The notes under the pieces: generated by a model
Database searches by the model: none
The model's input: the letters and a program-made list of their open reading frames with translations, nothing else
Told to the model about the DNA's origin: nothing
Part shown: positions 42,425 through 51,318 of the stretch, piece by piece
Numbering within the stretch: the stretch's first letter is position 1
How the letters are laid out: each line of letters starts with the position of its first letter
From: Comamonadaceae bacterium ALPHA2B
GTDB taxonomy: Bacteria > Pseudomonadota > Gammaproteobacteria > Burkholderiales > Burkholderiaceae_C
Assembly (NCBI GenBank): GCA_005503065.1
Contig: SCOE01000007.1
Location: 62,001-126,000, forward strand
Direction: 5' to 3'
Length of the DNA stretch: 64,000 nt
Position numbers and translations under genes: made by a program

Positions 42425-43909
42425 TCAGTCGGGCGCTGCGGTCTTGCTGCCGTGCATGAGCGTCACCCGACCGTAGCTGTCGTCGAGGCGCACGATGTCG
42501 TCCTCACCCAGGTAGCTGCCCGCCTGCACTTCAATCACCTCCAGCTGGATGCGCCCCGGGTTCTCGATGCGATGGGTGGCGCCCATTGGGACGTAGACCG
42601 ATTCGTTCTCCCTGACGAGCTTCGTTTCCCCGTCCACCGTGACCAGCGCCGTTCCCTTCACGACCACCCAGTGCTCGGACCGATGGTGGTGGCGCTGCAG
42701 CGATGACTTCCCCCCGGGCTTGAGCGTCAATCGCTTGACTTGGAAACGGTCGCCGTGGTCCACGCTGTCGTAGGCCCCCCAGGGCCGGACCACGCGCCGG
42801 TGCTCCGTGGCCTGCTCGCAGCCTTGCCGGGTGAGCAGGGCCACGACGTCCTTCACCTTGTCGACCTGGTCCTTGTGGGCGACAAGCACCGCGTCCTGCG
42901 TATCGATCACGACAAGGTCGTGTGTGCCCAGCGCGACGACGGGGCGCACAGGCGCATGGACGAAGGTGTTGGTGGAATGGACCAGGGTTGCCTTTCCCGA
43001 CCAACGGTTGCCCTCGCCATCCGCTTCGTGCAACTGCGCCACGGCGTTCCAGCCACCGACATCGCTCCACATCCCTGCAAAGGGGAGCACAGCCACTCGG
43101 TCATGGGCTTCCAACACCGCGTAGTCGATGCTTTCGCTGCGGCAGGTCGCAAAGTGCGCGGGGTCGAGCCGGCGGAAGGTGCCGTCGACCGTCGCCGTTG
43201 ACACCGATTTGATGCAACTGGCGAGGATGTCCGGTGCCTGCATGCGCAGGGCTTCGATCAACACCCGGGCCTGCACCAGAAAGATGCCGGCGTTCCAGAG
43301 GTGATCGCCCTGCAGCAGCAGCCCTGTCGCCACCTCCGGCGAAGGCTTTTCGATGAACTTCTCGACGCTGCGTCCGGCGGCATCGGCCAGTGCCGCGCCG
43401 GGACGGATGTATCCGTACGCGGAACTGGGATGAGTCGGAACCACGCCGAACGTCACGAAATGGCCGCCAAGCGCCGCAGGGGCAGCGGTACGCACGGTCT
43501 GCGCAAACAACTCGATGTCGGGGACGTGGTGGTCGGCCGGCGCGAACAGCAGCAGGTCGTCCGGCGCCGCCTGGAGGGCCGCGACGGCCATCGCCGCCGC
43601 GGTATTGCGTCCCATGGGTTCGAGGATCTGTTCACCTTGGACGCCGGCCGTATCCATGGCTTCCTTGACCAGGAAGCGATGTTCGTCCGAGGCAACGCAA
43701 CTGACCTCCAGGCTGAGGCTGCGCAGCCGCTCGAGCGTGAGCTGCAGCAGACTCTTGTTGCCGATCAGCGGTGCGAACTGCTTGGGCAGGGCCTTGCGCG
43801 ACAAGGGCCACAGCCGGGTGCCAGAGCCGCCACACAACACGACCGGCTTGATGCGGGGGCTGGATTCGGCCGACATTCCGGCGACCGATGGTGAAAGAAG
43901 CTGCGACAT
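42425..43909 (-). CDS. manC: Mannose-1-phosphate guanylyltransferase/mannose-6-phosphate isomerase
   Basis: A 494-residue bifunctional enzyme (AlgA/ManC/CpsB type). The nucleotidyltransferase half has CGGSGTRLWPLSRKALPKQF from residue 26 and KFIEKPS. The C-terminal cupin half has RPWGAYDSVDHGDRF, then LQRHHHRSEHWVVVKGTA, the phosphomannose isomerase motif QxHxxRxEHW. It supplies GDP-mannose for the Gmd/Fcl fucose branch. ATG 43909 gives a 20-residue N-terminal extension before the Rossmann strand; an ATG at 43876 is possible. It follows fcl on the minus strand by 44 bp and likely shares its transcript. Confidence 0.93.
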   Translation of the reverse strand: MSQLLSPSVAGMSAESSPRIKPVVLCGGSGTRLWPLSRKALPKQFAPLIGNKSLLQLTLERLRSLSLEVSCVASDEHRFLVKEAMDTAGVQGEQILEPMGRNTAAAMAVAALQAAPDDLLLFAPADHHVPDIELFAQTVRTAAPAALGGHFVTFGVVPTHPSSAYGYIRPGAALADAAGRSVEKFIEKPSPEVATGLLLQGDHLWNAGIFLVQARVLIEALRMQAPDILASCIKSVSTATVDGTFRRLDPAHFATCRSESIDYAVLEAHDRVAVLPFAGMWSDVGGWNAVAQLHEADGEGNRWSGKATLVHSTNTFVHAPVRPVVALGTHDLVVIDTQDAVLVAHKDQVDKVKDVVALLTRQGCEQATEHRRVVRPWGAYDSVDHGDRFQVKRLTLKPGGKSSLQRHHHRSEHWVVVKGTALVTVDGETKLVRENESVYVPMGATHRIENPGRIQLEVIEVQAGSYLGEDDIVRLDDSYGRVTLMHGSKTAAPD

Positions 43910-43953
43910 GGCCTTGTGGTCCCAGGAAGAAAAGTGCCGGGGTCCGGCAACGG

Positions 43954-44955
43954 CTAGGCGAGTTGGTAGCGGCTGCCGTCCTGCGGTTGACGGGACGTGG
44001 GCCATGCTTGTGCGAAATCGCGATACGTCGTGCGGACGCCGTCGGCAAGAGCGATGCGTGCCTTCCAGCCGAGCCCGCCCAGACGAGACACGTCGAGCAG
44101 CTTGCGCGGCGTGCCGTCGGGCTTGCTGGTGTCGTACTGGATATCGCCATCGTAGCCGACCACCGAAGCGACGGTCTGGGCAAGTTCGGCGATGGAAATG
44201 TCCTCGCCGCAGCCGACGTTGATGTGGCTTTCCATGGGCGATGTGGCGTTCTGATAGGTGTCCTTGGTCAGGCCCATGACGTGGATGCAGGCGTCCGCCA
44301 TGTCATCGACGTGCAAGAACTCCCGCCTCGGCGTGCCGGTGCCCCAGATCGTCACCACGGGCGTTCCGTTGACCTTTGCCTCGTGGAAGCGCCGGATCAT
44401 GGCCGGCAGGACATGGCTGTTTTCCGGGTGGTAGTTGTCTCCGGGACCGTAAAGATTGGTCGGCATCACGCTGCGGAAGTCGGTGCCGTGCTGGCGGTTG
44501 TAGCTCTCGCACAGCTTGATGCCGGCGATCTTCGCGATTGCGTAGGCTTCGTTCGTGGGCTCGAGCTTGCCCATCAGGAGTGCGTTCTCGTGGATGGGCT
44601 GCTCCGCAAACTTCGGGTAGATGCAGCTCGAGCCCAGAAACAGCAGCCGCTTCACGCCCACTCGCCATGCCTCGTGGATGACGTTCAGCTGCACCATCAG
44701 GTTCTGGTGGATGAAGTCGGCGGGATAGGTATTGTTGGCATGGATGCCGCCCACCAGGGCCGCCGCCAGATAGACGGCGTCGGGGCGCTCCGCTTCGAAG
44801 AAAGCCTTGACGGCTTGAGAGTCGGTCAGATCGAGTTCGGCGCGAGTCCGCGTCACCAGCTCGACCTCGCGGTCAAGGCTGAGGGCGCGCGCGATGGCTC
44901 CGCCCACCATGCCACGGTGCCCGGCGATGAAGATCTTGCGAAAAGGTGTGGTCAT
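43954..44955 (-). CDS. fcl: GDP-L-fucose synthase, copy 1
   Basis: A 333-residue short-chain dehydrogenase that epimerises and reduces GDP-4-keto-6-deoxymannose. GHRGMVG (12-18) binds NADP(H), FLGSSCIYP holds the catalytic Ser and Cys, and Tyr138-x3-Lys142 (YAIAK) is the SDR pair. The middle block [21 protein letters not shown] is classic Fcl. It is the first gene of a minus-strand pair with manC and diverges from rfbB at 45396. A second, more diverged copy lies at 62590-63546. Confidence 0.93.
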   Translation of the reverse strand: MTTPFRKIFIAGHRGMVGGAIARALSLDREVELVTRTRAELDLTDSQAVKAFFEAERPDAVYLAAALVGGIHANNTYPADFIHQNLMVQLNVIHEAWRVGVKRLLFLGSSCIYPKFAEQPIHENALLMGKLEPTNEAYAIAKIAGIKLCESYNRQHGTDFRSVMPTNLYGPGDNYHPENSHVLPAMIRRFHEAKVNGTPVVTIWGTGTPRREFLHVDDMADACIHVMGLTKDTYQNATSPMESHINVGCGEDISIAELAQTVASVVGYDGDIQYDTSKPDGTPRKLLDVSRLGGLGWKARIALADGVRTTYRDFAQAWPTSRQPQDGSRYQLA

Positions 44956-45395
44956 GGTCGGTCAGTCCTTTGCTGATTGCGTTCAGCGTGCTGGAGCCCC
45001 GGCCGAAACGCGTGCCAGTTCGGCGGCGGATATGAAAACTAAAGATTTCAGTTTTTAGCAAATGTAGTCCAAAAGGGCGCAAAGCTGGGCGTGGCTGGAC
45101 GACATATGCGGAAAAAGTTGGGGTTTGACCCGATGACATCCGCGCCGGCGCATCCGGACGGACGACGCAGGCAAGGAAGTTCGGGACGGGAAATGGGGAT
45201 TCCCCGCGAAACCGGCTGGCTATCATGTTGAGCTTGCTGGCTGGATCTGTCCACCATGCTGCCCTCGGGCCGGCGCGCTGAAGTCGTTCTGCTCGATGGG
45301 TCGAGCCACGCTGACGAGTCGGAAGGCCCGGGCTACAGGCACGGCCGTTCGCGTCCAGCCATTTCAAATCAATCCTCGTAACAACAACCCTTGCC
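44956..45395. promoter_or_regulatory. Divergent promoter region of the polysaccharide locus
   Basis: This 440-bp gap separates the divergent fcl/manC and rfbBDAC units, so it should hold promoters for both. It contains an AT-rich inverted repeat AAAACT-N9-AGTTTT (45035-45055), striking in this GC-rich genome and possibly an operator or part of a promoter. I could not find a convincing -35/-10 pair. No protein-like frame is present. Confidence 0.45.
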
Positions 45396-46454
45396 ATGCT
45401 GCTGATCACTGGAGGTGCCGGGTTCATCGGCGCCAACTTCGTACTGGATTGGCTTGCCACGCATGACGAGCCGGTCGTCAACCTGGACAAGCTCACCTAT
45501 GCGGGCAACCTCGAAACGCTTGCTTCGCTGGCCGGCGACTCCCGGCACATTTTCGTGAAGGGCGATATCGGCGACAGTGCGCTGGTTGAGGGCCTGCTTG
45601 CAACACATACGCCTCGGGCGATTATCAATTTCGCAGCCGAATCGCATGTCGATCGCTCCATTCATGGACCGGGCGAATTCGTGCAGACCAATGTGATGGG
45701 AACCTTTCGGCTTCTCGAGGCGGTGCGTGGCTATTGGTCGTCACTGGAGCAGCCTGCAAAAGACACCTTCCGCTTCCTGCATGTATCGACCGACGAGGTC
45801 TACGGGTCGCTGGGCGCCGGCGATCCGGCCTTCACCGAAGACAACAAGTACGAGCCGAACAGCCCCTATTCGGCCAGCAAGGCCGCCAGCGACCATTTGG
45901 TACGGGCGTGGCACCACACCTACGGGCTGCCGGCGCTGACCACGAATTGCTCGAACAATTACGGCCCCTTCCACTTTCCCGAGAAACTCATCCCGCTCAT
46001 GATCGTGAACGCGATCGCGGGCAAGCCTCTGCCCGTGTATGGCGACGGCATGCAGGTGCGCGACTGGCTTTATGTCAAGGACCATTGCAGTGCGATCCGC
46101 CGTGTGCTGGAAGCCGGCAGAGTCGGCGAAACCTACAACGTGGGCGGCTGGAACGAGAAACCGAACATCGAGATCGTGAAGACTGTCTGCGCCCTGCTCG
46201 ACGAACTGCGGCCGAGAACCGATGGAAAGGGCTACGCCGAACAGATCACCTACGTGACCGACCGTCCCGGGCATGACCGCCGGTACGCCATCGATGCGCG
46301 CAAGCTGGAACGCGAACTCGGTTGGAAGCCGGCCGAGACCTTTGATACGGGCATTCGCAAGACCGTGGAGTGGTATCTGGCCCATGCGGACTGGGTGCAC
46401 AACGTGCAAAGCGGCGCCTACCGTGAATGGGTCAGCAAGCAGTACGGCGCATGA
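45396..46454 (+). CDS. rfbB: dTDP-glucose 4,6-dehydratase
   Basis: A 352-residue extended SDR. GGAGFIG (6-12) binds NAD+, [11 protein letters not shown] holds the catalytic Thr-Asp-Glu, and YSASK has Tyr158 and Lys162. [18 protein letters not shown] and [10 protein letters not shown] are the nucleotide-sugar patches. The enzyme turns dTDP-glucose into dTDP-4-keto-6-deoxyglucose, step 2 of the rhamnose pathway. It is first in rfbBDAC and overlaps rfbD by 4 nt. Confidence 0.95.
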   Translation: MLLITGGAGFIGANFVLDWLATHDEPVVNLDKLTYAGNLETLASLAGDSRHIFVKGDIGDSALVEGLLATHTPRAIINFAAESHVDRSIHGPGEFVQTNVMGTFRLLEAVRGYWSSLEQPAKDTFRFLHVSTDEVYGSLGAGDPAFTEDNKYEPNSPYSASKAASDHLVRAWHHTYGLPALTTNCSNNYGPFHFPEKLIPLMIVNAIAGKPLPVYGDGMQVRDWLYVKDHCSAIRRVLEAGRVGETYNVGGWNEKPNIEIVKTVCALLDELRPRTDGKGYAEQITYVTDRPGHDRRYAIDARKLERELGWKPAETFDTGIRKTVEWYLAHADWVHNVQSGAYREWVSKQYGA

Positions 46455-47341
46455 AGATCCTCCTTTTCGGCAAGGGTGGTCAGGTCGGCTGGGAGCTGCA
46501 GCGCAGCCTGGCGCCTCTGGGCGAGCTGGTTGCGCTGGACTTCGACAGCACCGACCTGCGTGCCGACTTCAGCCGGCCCGACCAACTGGCCGGCACCGTG
46601 GCGGCCGTACGGCCCGACGTGATCGTGAATGCAGCAGCGCACACGGCCGTCGACAAGGCAGAAAGCGAGCCCGAGCTCGCGCGCACGCTGAATGCCACCG
46701 CCCCGCGCGTCGTTGCAGAGGCGGCCCGGCAAGTGGGCGCGTTGATGGTCCACTACTCGACCGACTACGTCTTCGACGGCAGCGGCTCGCGCCCCTGGAC
46801 CGAGGACGACCCCACGGGGCCCCTGAGCGTGTACGGCGCCACCAAGCTCGAGGGAGAGCAGGGGGTGCAGCAACACTGCCCGCTGCATCTGATTTTTCGC
46901 ACCAGCTGGGTGTACGCGGCGCGCGGCGGCAACTTCGCCAAGACCATGCTCCGTCTTGCGAGCGAGCGCGAGAAGCTGACCGTGATCGATGACCAACACG
47001 GGGCGCCCACTGGTGCCGAACTGCTGGCCGACGTTACCGCCATCGCCATCCGGGAGACGATGCGCGATGCAGGAAAGGCGGGCCTGTACCACCTGGTGGC
47101 CGGCGGTGAGACCAGCTGGCATGGCTACGCGCGCTTCGTGCTCGAGCAGGCTCGCGCGTTAGGCGTTGAACTCAAGGCCGGTCCGGATGCGGTAGAGCCC
47201 GTGCCTACGTCCGCTTTTCCGACGCCGGCGCAACGTCCGCACAACTCGCGGCTCAGTACCGTACGGCTGCAAGACACCTTCGGCTTGGTGCTGCCCCATT
47301 GGCAGACCGGGGTGGCGCGCATGCTGCGCGAAATCCTTTGA
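46451..47341 (+). CDS. rfbD: dTDP-4-dehydrorhamnose reductase
   Basis: A 296-residue SDR enzyme of the last rhamnose step. [11 protein letters not shown] is the cofactor loop, [11 protein letters not shown] the catalytic segment and [10 protein letters not shown] the Tyr/Lys motif. The start at 46451 is set by the ATGA overlap with rfbB, and an upstream start in this frame would read inside rfbB. In many genomes rfbC lies before rfbA or rfbD; here the order is B-D-A-C. Confidence 0.94.
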   Translation: MKILLFGKGGQVGWELQRSLAPLGELVALDFDSTDLRADFSRPDQLAGTVAAVRPDVIVNAAAHTAVDKAESEPELARTLNATAPRVVAEAARQVGALMVHYSTDYVFDGSGSRPWTEDDPTGPLSVYGATKLEGEQGVQQHCPLHLIFRTSWVYAARGGNFAKTMLRLASEREKLTVIDDQHGAPTGAELLADVTAIAIRETMRDAGKAGLYHLVAGGETSWHGYARFVLEQARALGVELKAGPDAVEPVPTSAFPTPAQRPHNSRLSTVRLQDTFGLVLPHWQTGVARMLREIL

Positions 47342-47365
47342 GCGTTCGCGGAGACTCACGACCAA

Positions 47366-48259
47366 ATGACACGACCACAACGCAAGGGCATCATCCTGGC
47401 GGGCGGCTCCGGCACCCGGCTGCACCCGGCCACGCTGGCCATCAGTAAGCAATTGCTGCCGGTGTACGACAAGCCCATGATCTACTACCCGCTCAGCACA
47501 CTGATGCTGGGGGGCATGCGCGACATCCTCATCATCAGCACCCCGCAGGACACGCCGCGCTTTCAGCAGCTGCTTGGCGATGGCAGCCAGTGGGGCATCA
47601 ACCTTCAGTACGCCGTGCAGCCCAGCCCCGACGGCCTGGCACAGGCCTTCATCATCGGCGACAAGTTCATCGGCGATAGCCCGAGCGCGCTGGTGCTGGG
47701 CGACAACATCTTCTATGGCCACGACCTGCAACATCTACTCGATGGTGCGGATGCCCGCACGGATGGGGCAACTGTCTTTGCGTACCACGTGCAAGACCCG
47801 GAGCGTTACGGTGTCGTGGCATTCGATGCCACCGGCAAGGCCAGCAGCATCGAAGAAAAGCCTGCCAAGCCCAAGAGCAGCTACGCCGTCACCGGCCTGT
47901 ACTTCTACGACAACGAAGTGGTCGACATCGCCAAAGCCGTCAAGCCGAGCGCCCGTGGCGAATTGGAGATCACCGCCGTCAATGAGGCATACCTGAATCG
48001 CGGGCGACTCAACGTGCAGATCATGCAGCGTGGCTATGCGTGGCTGGACACTGGCACACACGAAAGCCTGCTCGAGGCGGGGCAATTCATTGCCACGCTG
48101 GAGCATCGGCAGGGATTGAAGATTGCGTGCCCCGAAGAGATTGCTTTCAGGCGCGGCTACATCGACGCAGCACAGCTGGGGCGGCTGGCTGAGCCTCTGC
48201 AAAAGAACGGTTATGGCCGTTACCTGAACCGCCTGCTGATCGACGAGGTGCACCGATGA
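47366..48259 (+). CDS. rfbA: Glucose-1-phosphate thymidylyltransferase
   Basis: A 297-residue nucleotidyltransferase that makes dTDP-glucose, step 1 of the rhamnose pathway. [20 protein letters not shown] at residues 11-30 is the nucleotide site, [13 protein letters not shown] and [10 protein letters not shown] follow, and [14 protein letters not shown] is the sugar-phosphate region. The 3' end overlaps rfbC in an ATGA. Together with RfbB, RfbC and RfbD the full pathway from glucose 1-phosphate to dTDP-L-rhamnose is present. Confidence 0.95.
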   Translation: MTRPQRKGIILAGGSGTRLHPATLAISKQLLPVYDKPMIYYPLSTLMLGGMRDILIISTPQDTPRFQQLLGDGSQWGINLQYAVQPSPDGLAQAFIIGDKFIGDSPSALVLGDNIFYGHDLQHLLDGADARTDGATVFAYHVQDPERYGVVAFDATGKASSIEEKPAKPKSSYAVTGLYFYDNEVVDIAKAVKPSARGELEITAVNEAYLNRGRLNVQIMQRGYAWLDTGTHESLLEAGQFIATLEHRQGLKIACPEEIAFRRGYIDAAQLGRLAEPLQKNGYGRYLNRLLIDEVHR

Positions 48260-48804
48260 AGGTCACGCCCACCGCCATCCCCGACGTCCTGATTCTCGAG
48301 CCGGAGGTATTTGGCGATACACGCGGCTTCTTTATGGAAAGCTTCAACCAGAACGTCTTCGACGAAGCGATCGGTCAGCACGTGGACTTTGTGCAAGATA
48401 ACCATTCGCGCTCCGCCAGCGGCGTGCTGCGCGGATTGCATTACCAGATCGAGCGGCCGCAAGGAAAGCTGGTGCGGTGCGTGCGCGGAGCGGTGTTTGA
48501 TGTAGCGGTCGATATCCGACGTTGGTCACCCACCTTTTGCAGGTGGGTCGGTGTAGAGCTTACCGAGGAGAATCATCGTCAGCTGTGGGTACCCAAAGGC
48601 TTTGCTCATGGCTTCCTTGTGATTAGCGAAACCGCAGATTTCTTGTACAAAACAACGGACTACTATGCGCCCGTTCACGAACGCTCCATTGCCTGGAATG
48701 ATCCAACATTGTCAATCGATTGGCCAAAGATTGGAGTCGAGCCTCGCGTTTCAGCGAAGGATGCATTAGGAGTGCCGCTTGCTGACGCCCAGATTTTTGA
48801 GTAG
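48256..48804 (+). CDS. rfbC: dTDP-4-dehydrorhamnose 3,5-epimerase
   Basis: A 182-residue cupin epimerase of the rhamnose pathway. [10 protein letters not shown] contains the catalytic His62, [14 protein letters not shown] follows, and FLYKTTDYY carries the catalytic Tyr. It is the last gene of rfbBDAC. From about this gene onward the base composition drops, and the end of rfbC already uses more A/T-ending codons than its start. Confidence 0.95.
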   Translation: MKVTPTAIPDVLILEPEVFGDTRGFFMESFNQNVFDEAIGQHVDFVQDNHSRSASGVLRGLHYQIERPQGKLVRCVRGAVFDVAVDIRRWSPTFCRWVGVELTEENHRQLWVPKGFAHGFLVISETADFLYKTTDYYAPVHERSIAWNDPTLSIDWPKIGVEPRVSAKDALGVPLADAQIFE

Positions 48805-48906
48805 TTTGGCACCTTCTGTGAAATCGTTAAGACGTCTTCCGTCGACTCGAAAGCGGAAACCGGCTGCATCGCCTAATGTGCCACTGTACTTCGAACGGAT
48901 CGGATC

Positions 48907-50043
48907 ATGAGCAATCCTTTCAGCCTGCAAGCAATGATTCAGCCTCTATGGGCAGGGTTTAGAGCACGCGTCAAAAAAATTGTACAGACATCTTCGATAG
49001 AAATGCGTGATCGCATGACCGGGGAAAAGGCCGCGCGCGCGGACGGGCAGGGCGAACTGGATGAGATTCGAAGCATTGTCGGGCAATTCCGCGATGAGAT
49101 CGAGGCGCTGAAGCGACAACTAGGGTATCAGCAGCAGACTTATTGGGAGGGGGTGCATCAGCACAACCTCTTAAGAGATTCGGTGCAATATCACCGTCAC
49201 TCGCTGTTCAAGCCTCGACCGGATGAAGAGATGCTGCCGGCAGACAGTCCTTTTATGCGGTACGCTAACTGCCAAGCCGCGGATTTCTATCACCCTTACT
49301 ATGCGGAACTGGCCAAGCTAATCGGACAGCGACCTAATTTGCATCGGAAACAATGGGAGTGGGTCTACATCCTGCACAAACTGCTGAGTTCGGGAGTGGT
49401 GACTCCGGGTTCCCGTGGGCTGGTGTTCGGAGTCGGCGTCGAGCCGCTGCCAGCCGTCTTCGCTTCGATGGGCGCCTACATCATGGCGACCGACGCGCCG
49501 CCGGAAGCGCAGGGGAATGAGGGCTGGGTACAAACCAGCCAATACGGCAGCAGTGTGGAGGCGCTTTTTCATCCAAGCATCATTCCGGACTCACGTTTTC
49601 GTGAGTTGGTTGAGTACAGGCACTGCGACATGAATCACATCGATTCTTCGCTGAAGGATTTTGACTTTAACTGGTCTTCTTGTTCGCTAGAGCATTTGGG
49701 TACGCTCGATCACGGCGCGGATTTCGTGGTTAACGCTGTTGAAAACACTCTGCGTATTGGCGGGATCGCGGTCCACACTACTGAATTCAATGCCTCTTCT
49801 AACACCGACACCTTGACTGAGGGGCCGACGGTGATTTATCGCAGACGTGATATTGAGAAATTGGTTGCGCGTCTCCAGGCGCGCGGCCACCATGTCGAGC
49901 CCTTTGAAGTCGGCCCGGTGGCGCATCACCTAGACTATCACGTCGATGTGCCACCGTATCACCAGCAAGGCGTACATCTCAAGCTCCTGATCGATCAGTA
50001 CGTCTGCACGTCTGTCGGATTAGTCGTGCGGCGAGGCCGATAG
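48907..50043 (+). CDS. SAM-dependent methyltransferase-like protein of the polysaccharide locus
   Basis: A 378-residue protein. Residues 1-80 contain an amphipathic helix region (ELDEIRSIVGQFRDEIEALKRQLGYQQQ), probably a coiled coil. The methyltransferase core begins at GSRGLVFGVGVEPLPAVFASMGA (motif I) with MATDAPPEA, and the later ENTLRIGGIAVHTTEFN strand/loop is typical. The glycine loop is GVGVEP rather than GxGxG, so it is diverged. It sits after rfbC by 102 bp and is convergent with the glycosyltransferase at 51318. Its base composition is low in GC compared with the rhamnose genes. Target sugar unknown. Confidence 0.75.
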   Translation: MSNPFSLQAMIQPLWAGFRARVKKIVQTSSIEMRDRMTGEKAARADGQGELDEIRSIVGQFRDEIEALKRQLGYQQQTYWEGVHQHNLLRDSVQYHRHSLFKPRPDEEMLPADSPFMRYANCQAADFYHPYYAELAKLIGQRPNLHRKQWEWVYILHKLLSSGVVTPGSRGLVFGVGVEPLPAVFASMGAYIMATDAPPEAQGNEGWVQTSQYGSSVEALFHPSIIPDSRFRELVEYRHCDMNHIDSSLKDFDFNWSSCSLEHLGTLDHGADFVVNAVENTLRIGGIAVHTTEFNASSNTDTLTEGPTVIYRRRDIEKLVARLQARGHHVEPFEVGPVAHHLDYHVDVPPYHQQGVHLKLLIDQYVCTSVGLVVRRGR

Positions 50044-50124
50044 CTCAACCTGTCGTTCGCGGTTCGCGCTGGGATCGACGTCTTGCGAATCAGTACGGCC
50101 CAGGTTACCGGCACCTGCGCGCGT

Positions 50125-51318
50125 TCAGCCAGTTAGCTCAACAGGATAATGGCGCACGGCTAGGGTATGACGGATGGTGTCTACAGTGCTGAGGAAACGT
50201 CGCGCGACTACTGGTGGGGCGAACTGGCGCACATGCTCAACTGCTCGGGCTGCAAACGCGTGGTATGTATCTGCATGATTCTCCCTTGCCAGTGCGTGTG
50301 CCATGCTGACGTCACGACGCCAAGCTGGCGATCGGCATTCGATTGCGAGCACGCTCATGCCTTGGGCCAAGGCGTCTATATCGGCAGTAGAGATCAAGTG
50401 GCCCAAGTCCGCGCAGACTGCAGGCGTATTGGAGTTCGCGTATGTCAATACCCGGCATCCCGCCGCGAGGGCCTCAACGATCGGCACACAGAAGCCTTCG
50501 TGATACGTTGGGAGGACGAACAGATCCGCGCCTTCAAGGATGTTGTGTTTGATCTTGTCGGTTGCATTGCCGTGCAGACATACGCGCACCCGCGCCCCAT
50601 GGCGTGCATGCAACATTTTGATCTGGATGCGTAGTTCGTCAACCAGCACTGGGTCTGAGAACGCGAGATTACCGACGAGATCGATCTGCACCGCGGGCAA
50701 AACGGCCACGTCGTGTCGAACGAGCATTCGATCTGCAGCGTCTAGCAGATCCTGCGGTCCCTTTGATCTTGCGAATCGACCAATGAACGCCATTCGGATC
50801 AAGTCATCCTTGAAGCTTGGCTTGGAGAGTGGTGACTTCAGGTCGGAGTGGACGGCTAGCGGTACGACTGTTGCGGGCGTCTCAATGTGCCGCTGCCGAA
50901 GGACGTCGAGATTGGTTTGGCTGTCGCACAGCACGTGGTCGGCCCAGCGAAGATTGGAAAGTTGGGCGAACGAGCGATCGATCAGCCAACGATCCCCAGC
51001 CGCAACTAGCTCACGTGGTGTAATGTTGTGAAACACCACGATCCGTGTTGTCCACGCTGGCACGAGCGGCAGTAGGTCTAATAGGGGGTAGTAGATGCCG
51101 AAGTGGAAGACTACTAGGTCGCTTTGTTGAAAGTGCGGATGCAGCAAGATCTGCGAGATGTGATCGACCTGCGTGAAGCCCGCCGGTACCTCTTCGCACC
51201 GCGCTGCAAAGAGATGAATGTCATGGCCGGCCTGCTTCAGAAAACTCAGTTCGTCACGGATCGCATTTGAGATGGCGTCATGCCTAACGCAGACGCTATG
51301 CACATAAGAGATCTTCAT
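50125..51318 (-). CDS. Family 4 glycosyltransferase
   Basis: A 397-residue GT-B enzyme. The N-terminal domain starts MKISYVHSVCVRHDAISNAIRDEL; the C-terminal donor domain has IRMAFIGRFARSKGPQDLLDAADR and EGFCVPIVEALAAGCRVLTY, the E-x7-E motif of GT4. It is a retaining transferase for a nucleotide sugar, probably GDP- or dTDP-linked in this locus. ATG 51318 overlaps the stop of the upstream fusion gene (ATGA), so the two are coupled. The codon choice is AT-richer than in the flanking genes. Confidence 0.87.
   Translation of the reverse strand: MKISYVHSVCVRHDAISNAIRDELSFLKQAGHDIHLFAARCEEVPAGFTQVDHISQILLHPHFQQSDLVVFHFGIYYPLLDLLPLVPAWTTRIVVFHNITPRELVAAGDRWLIDRSFAQLSNLRWADHVLCDSQTNLDVLRQRHIETPATVVPLAVHSDLKSPLSKPSFKDDLIRMAFIGRFARSKGPQDLLDAADRMLVRHDVAVLPAVQIDLVGNLAFSDPVLVDELRIQIKMLHARHGARVRVCLHGNATDKIKHNILEGADLFVLPTYHEGFCVPIVEALAAGCRVLTYANSNTPAVCADLGHLISTADIDALAQGMSVLAIECRSPAWRRDVSMAHALARENHADTYHAFAARAVEHVRQFAPPVVARRFLSTVDTIRHTLAVRHYPVELTG

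Noticed and set aside
45222-45227. TATCAT as a -10 box for rfbB
   Set aside because: No acceptable -35 sequence lies 16-18 bp upstream, and the distance to the rfbB start is about 170 bp.
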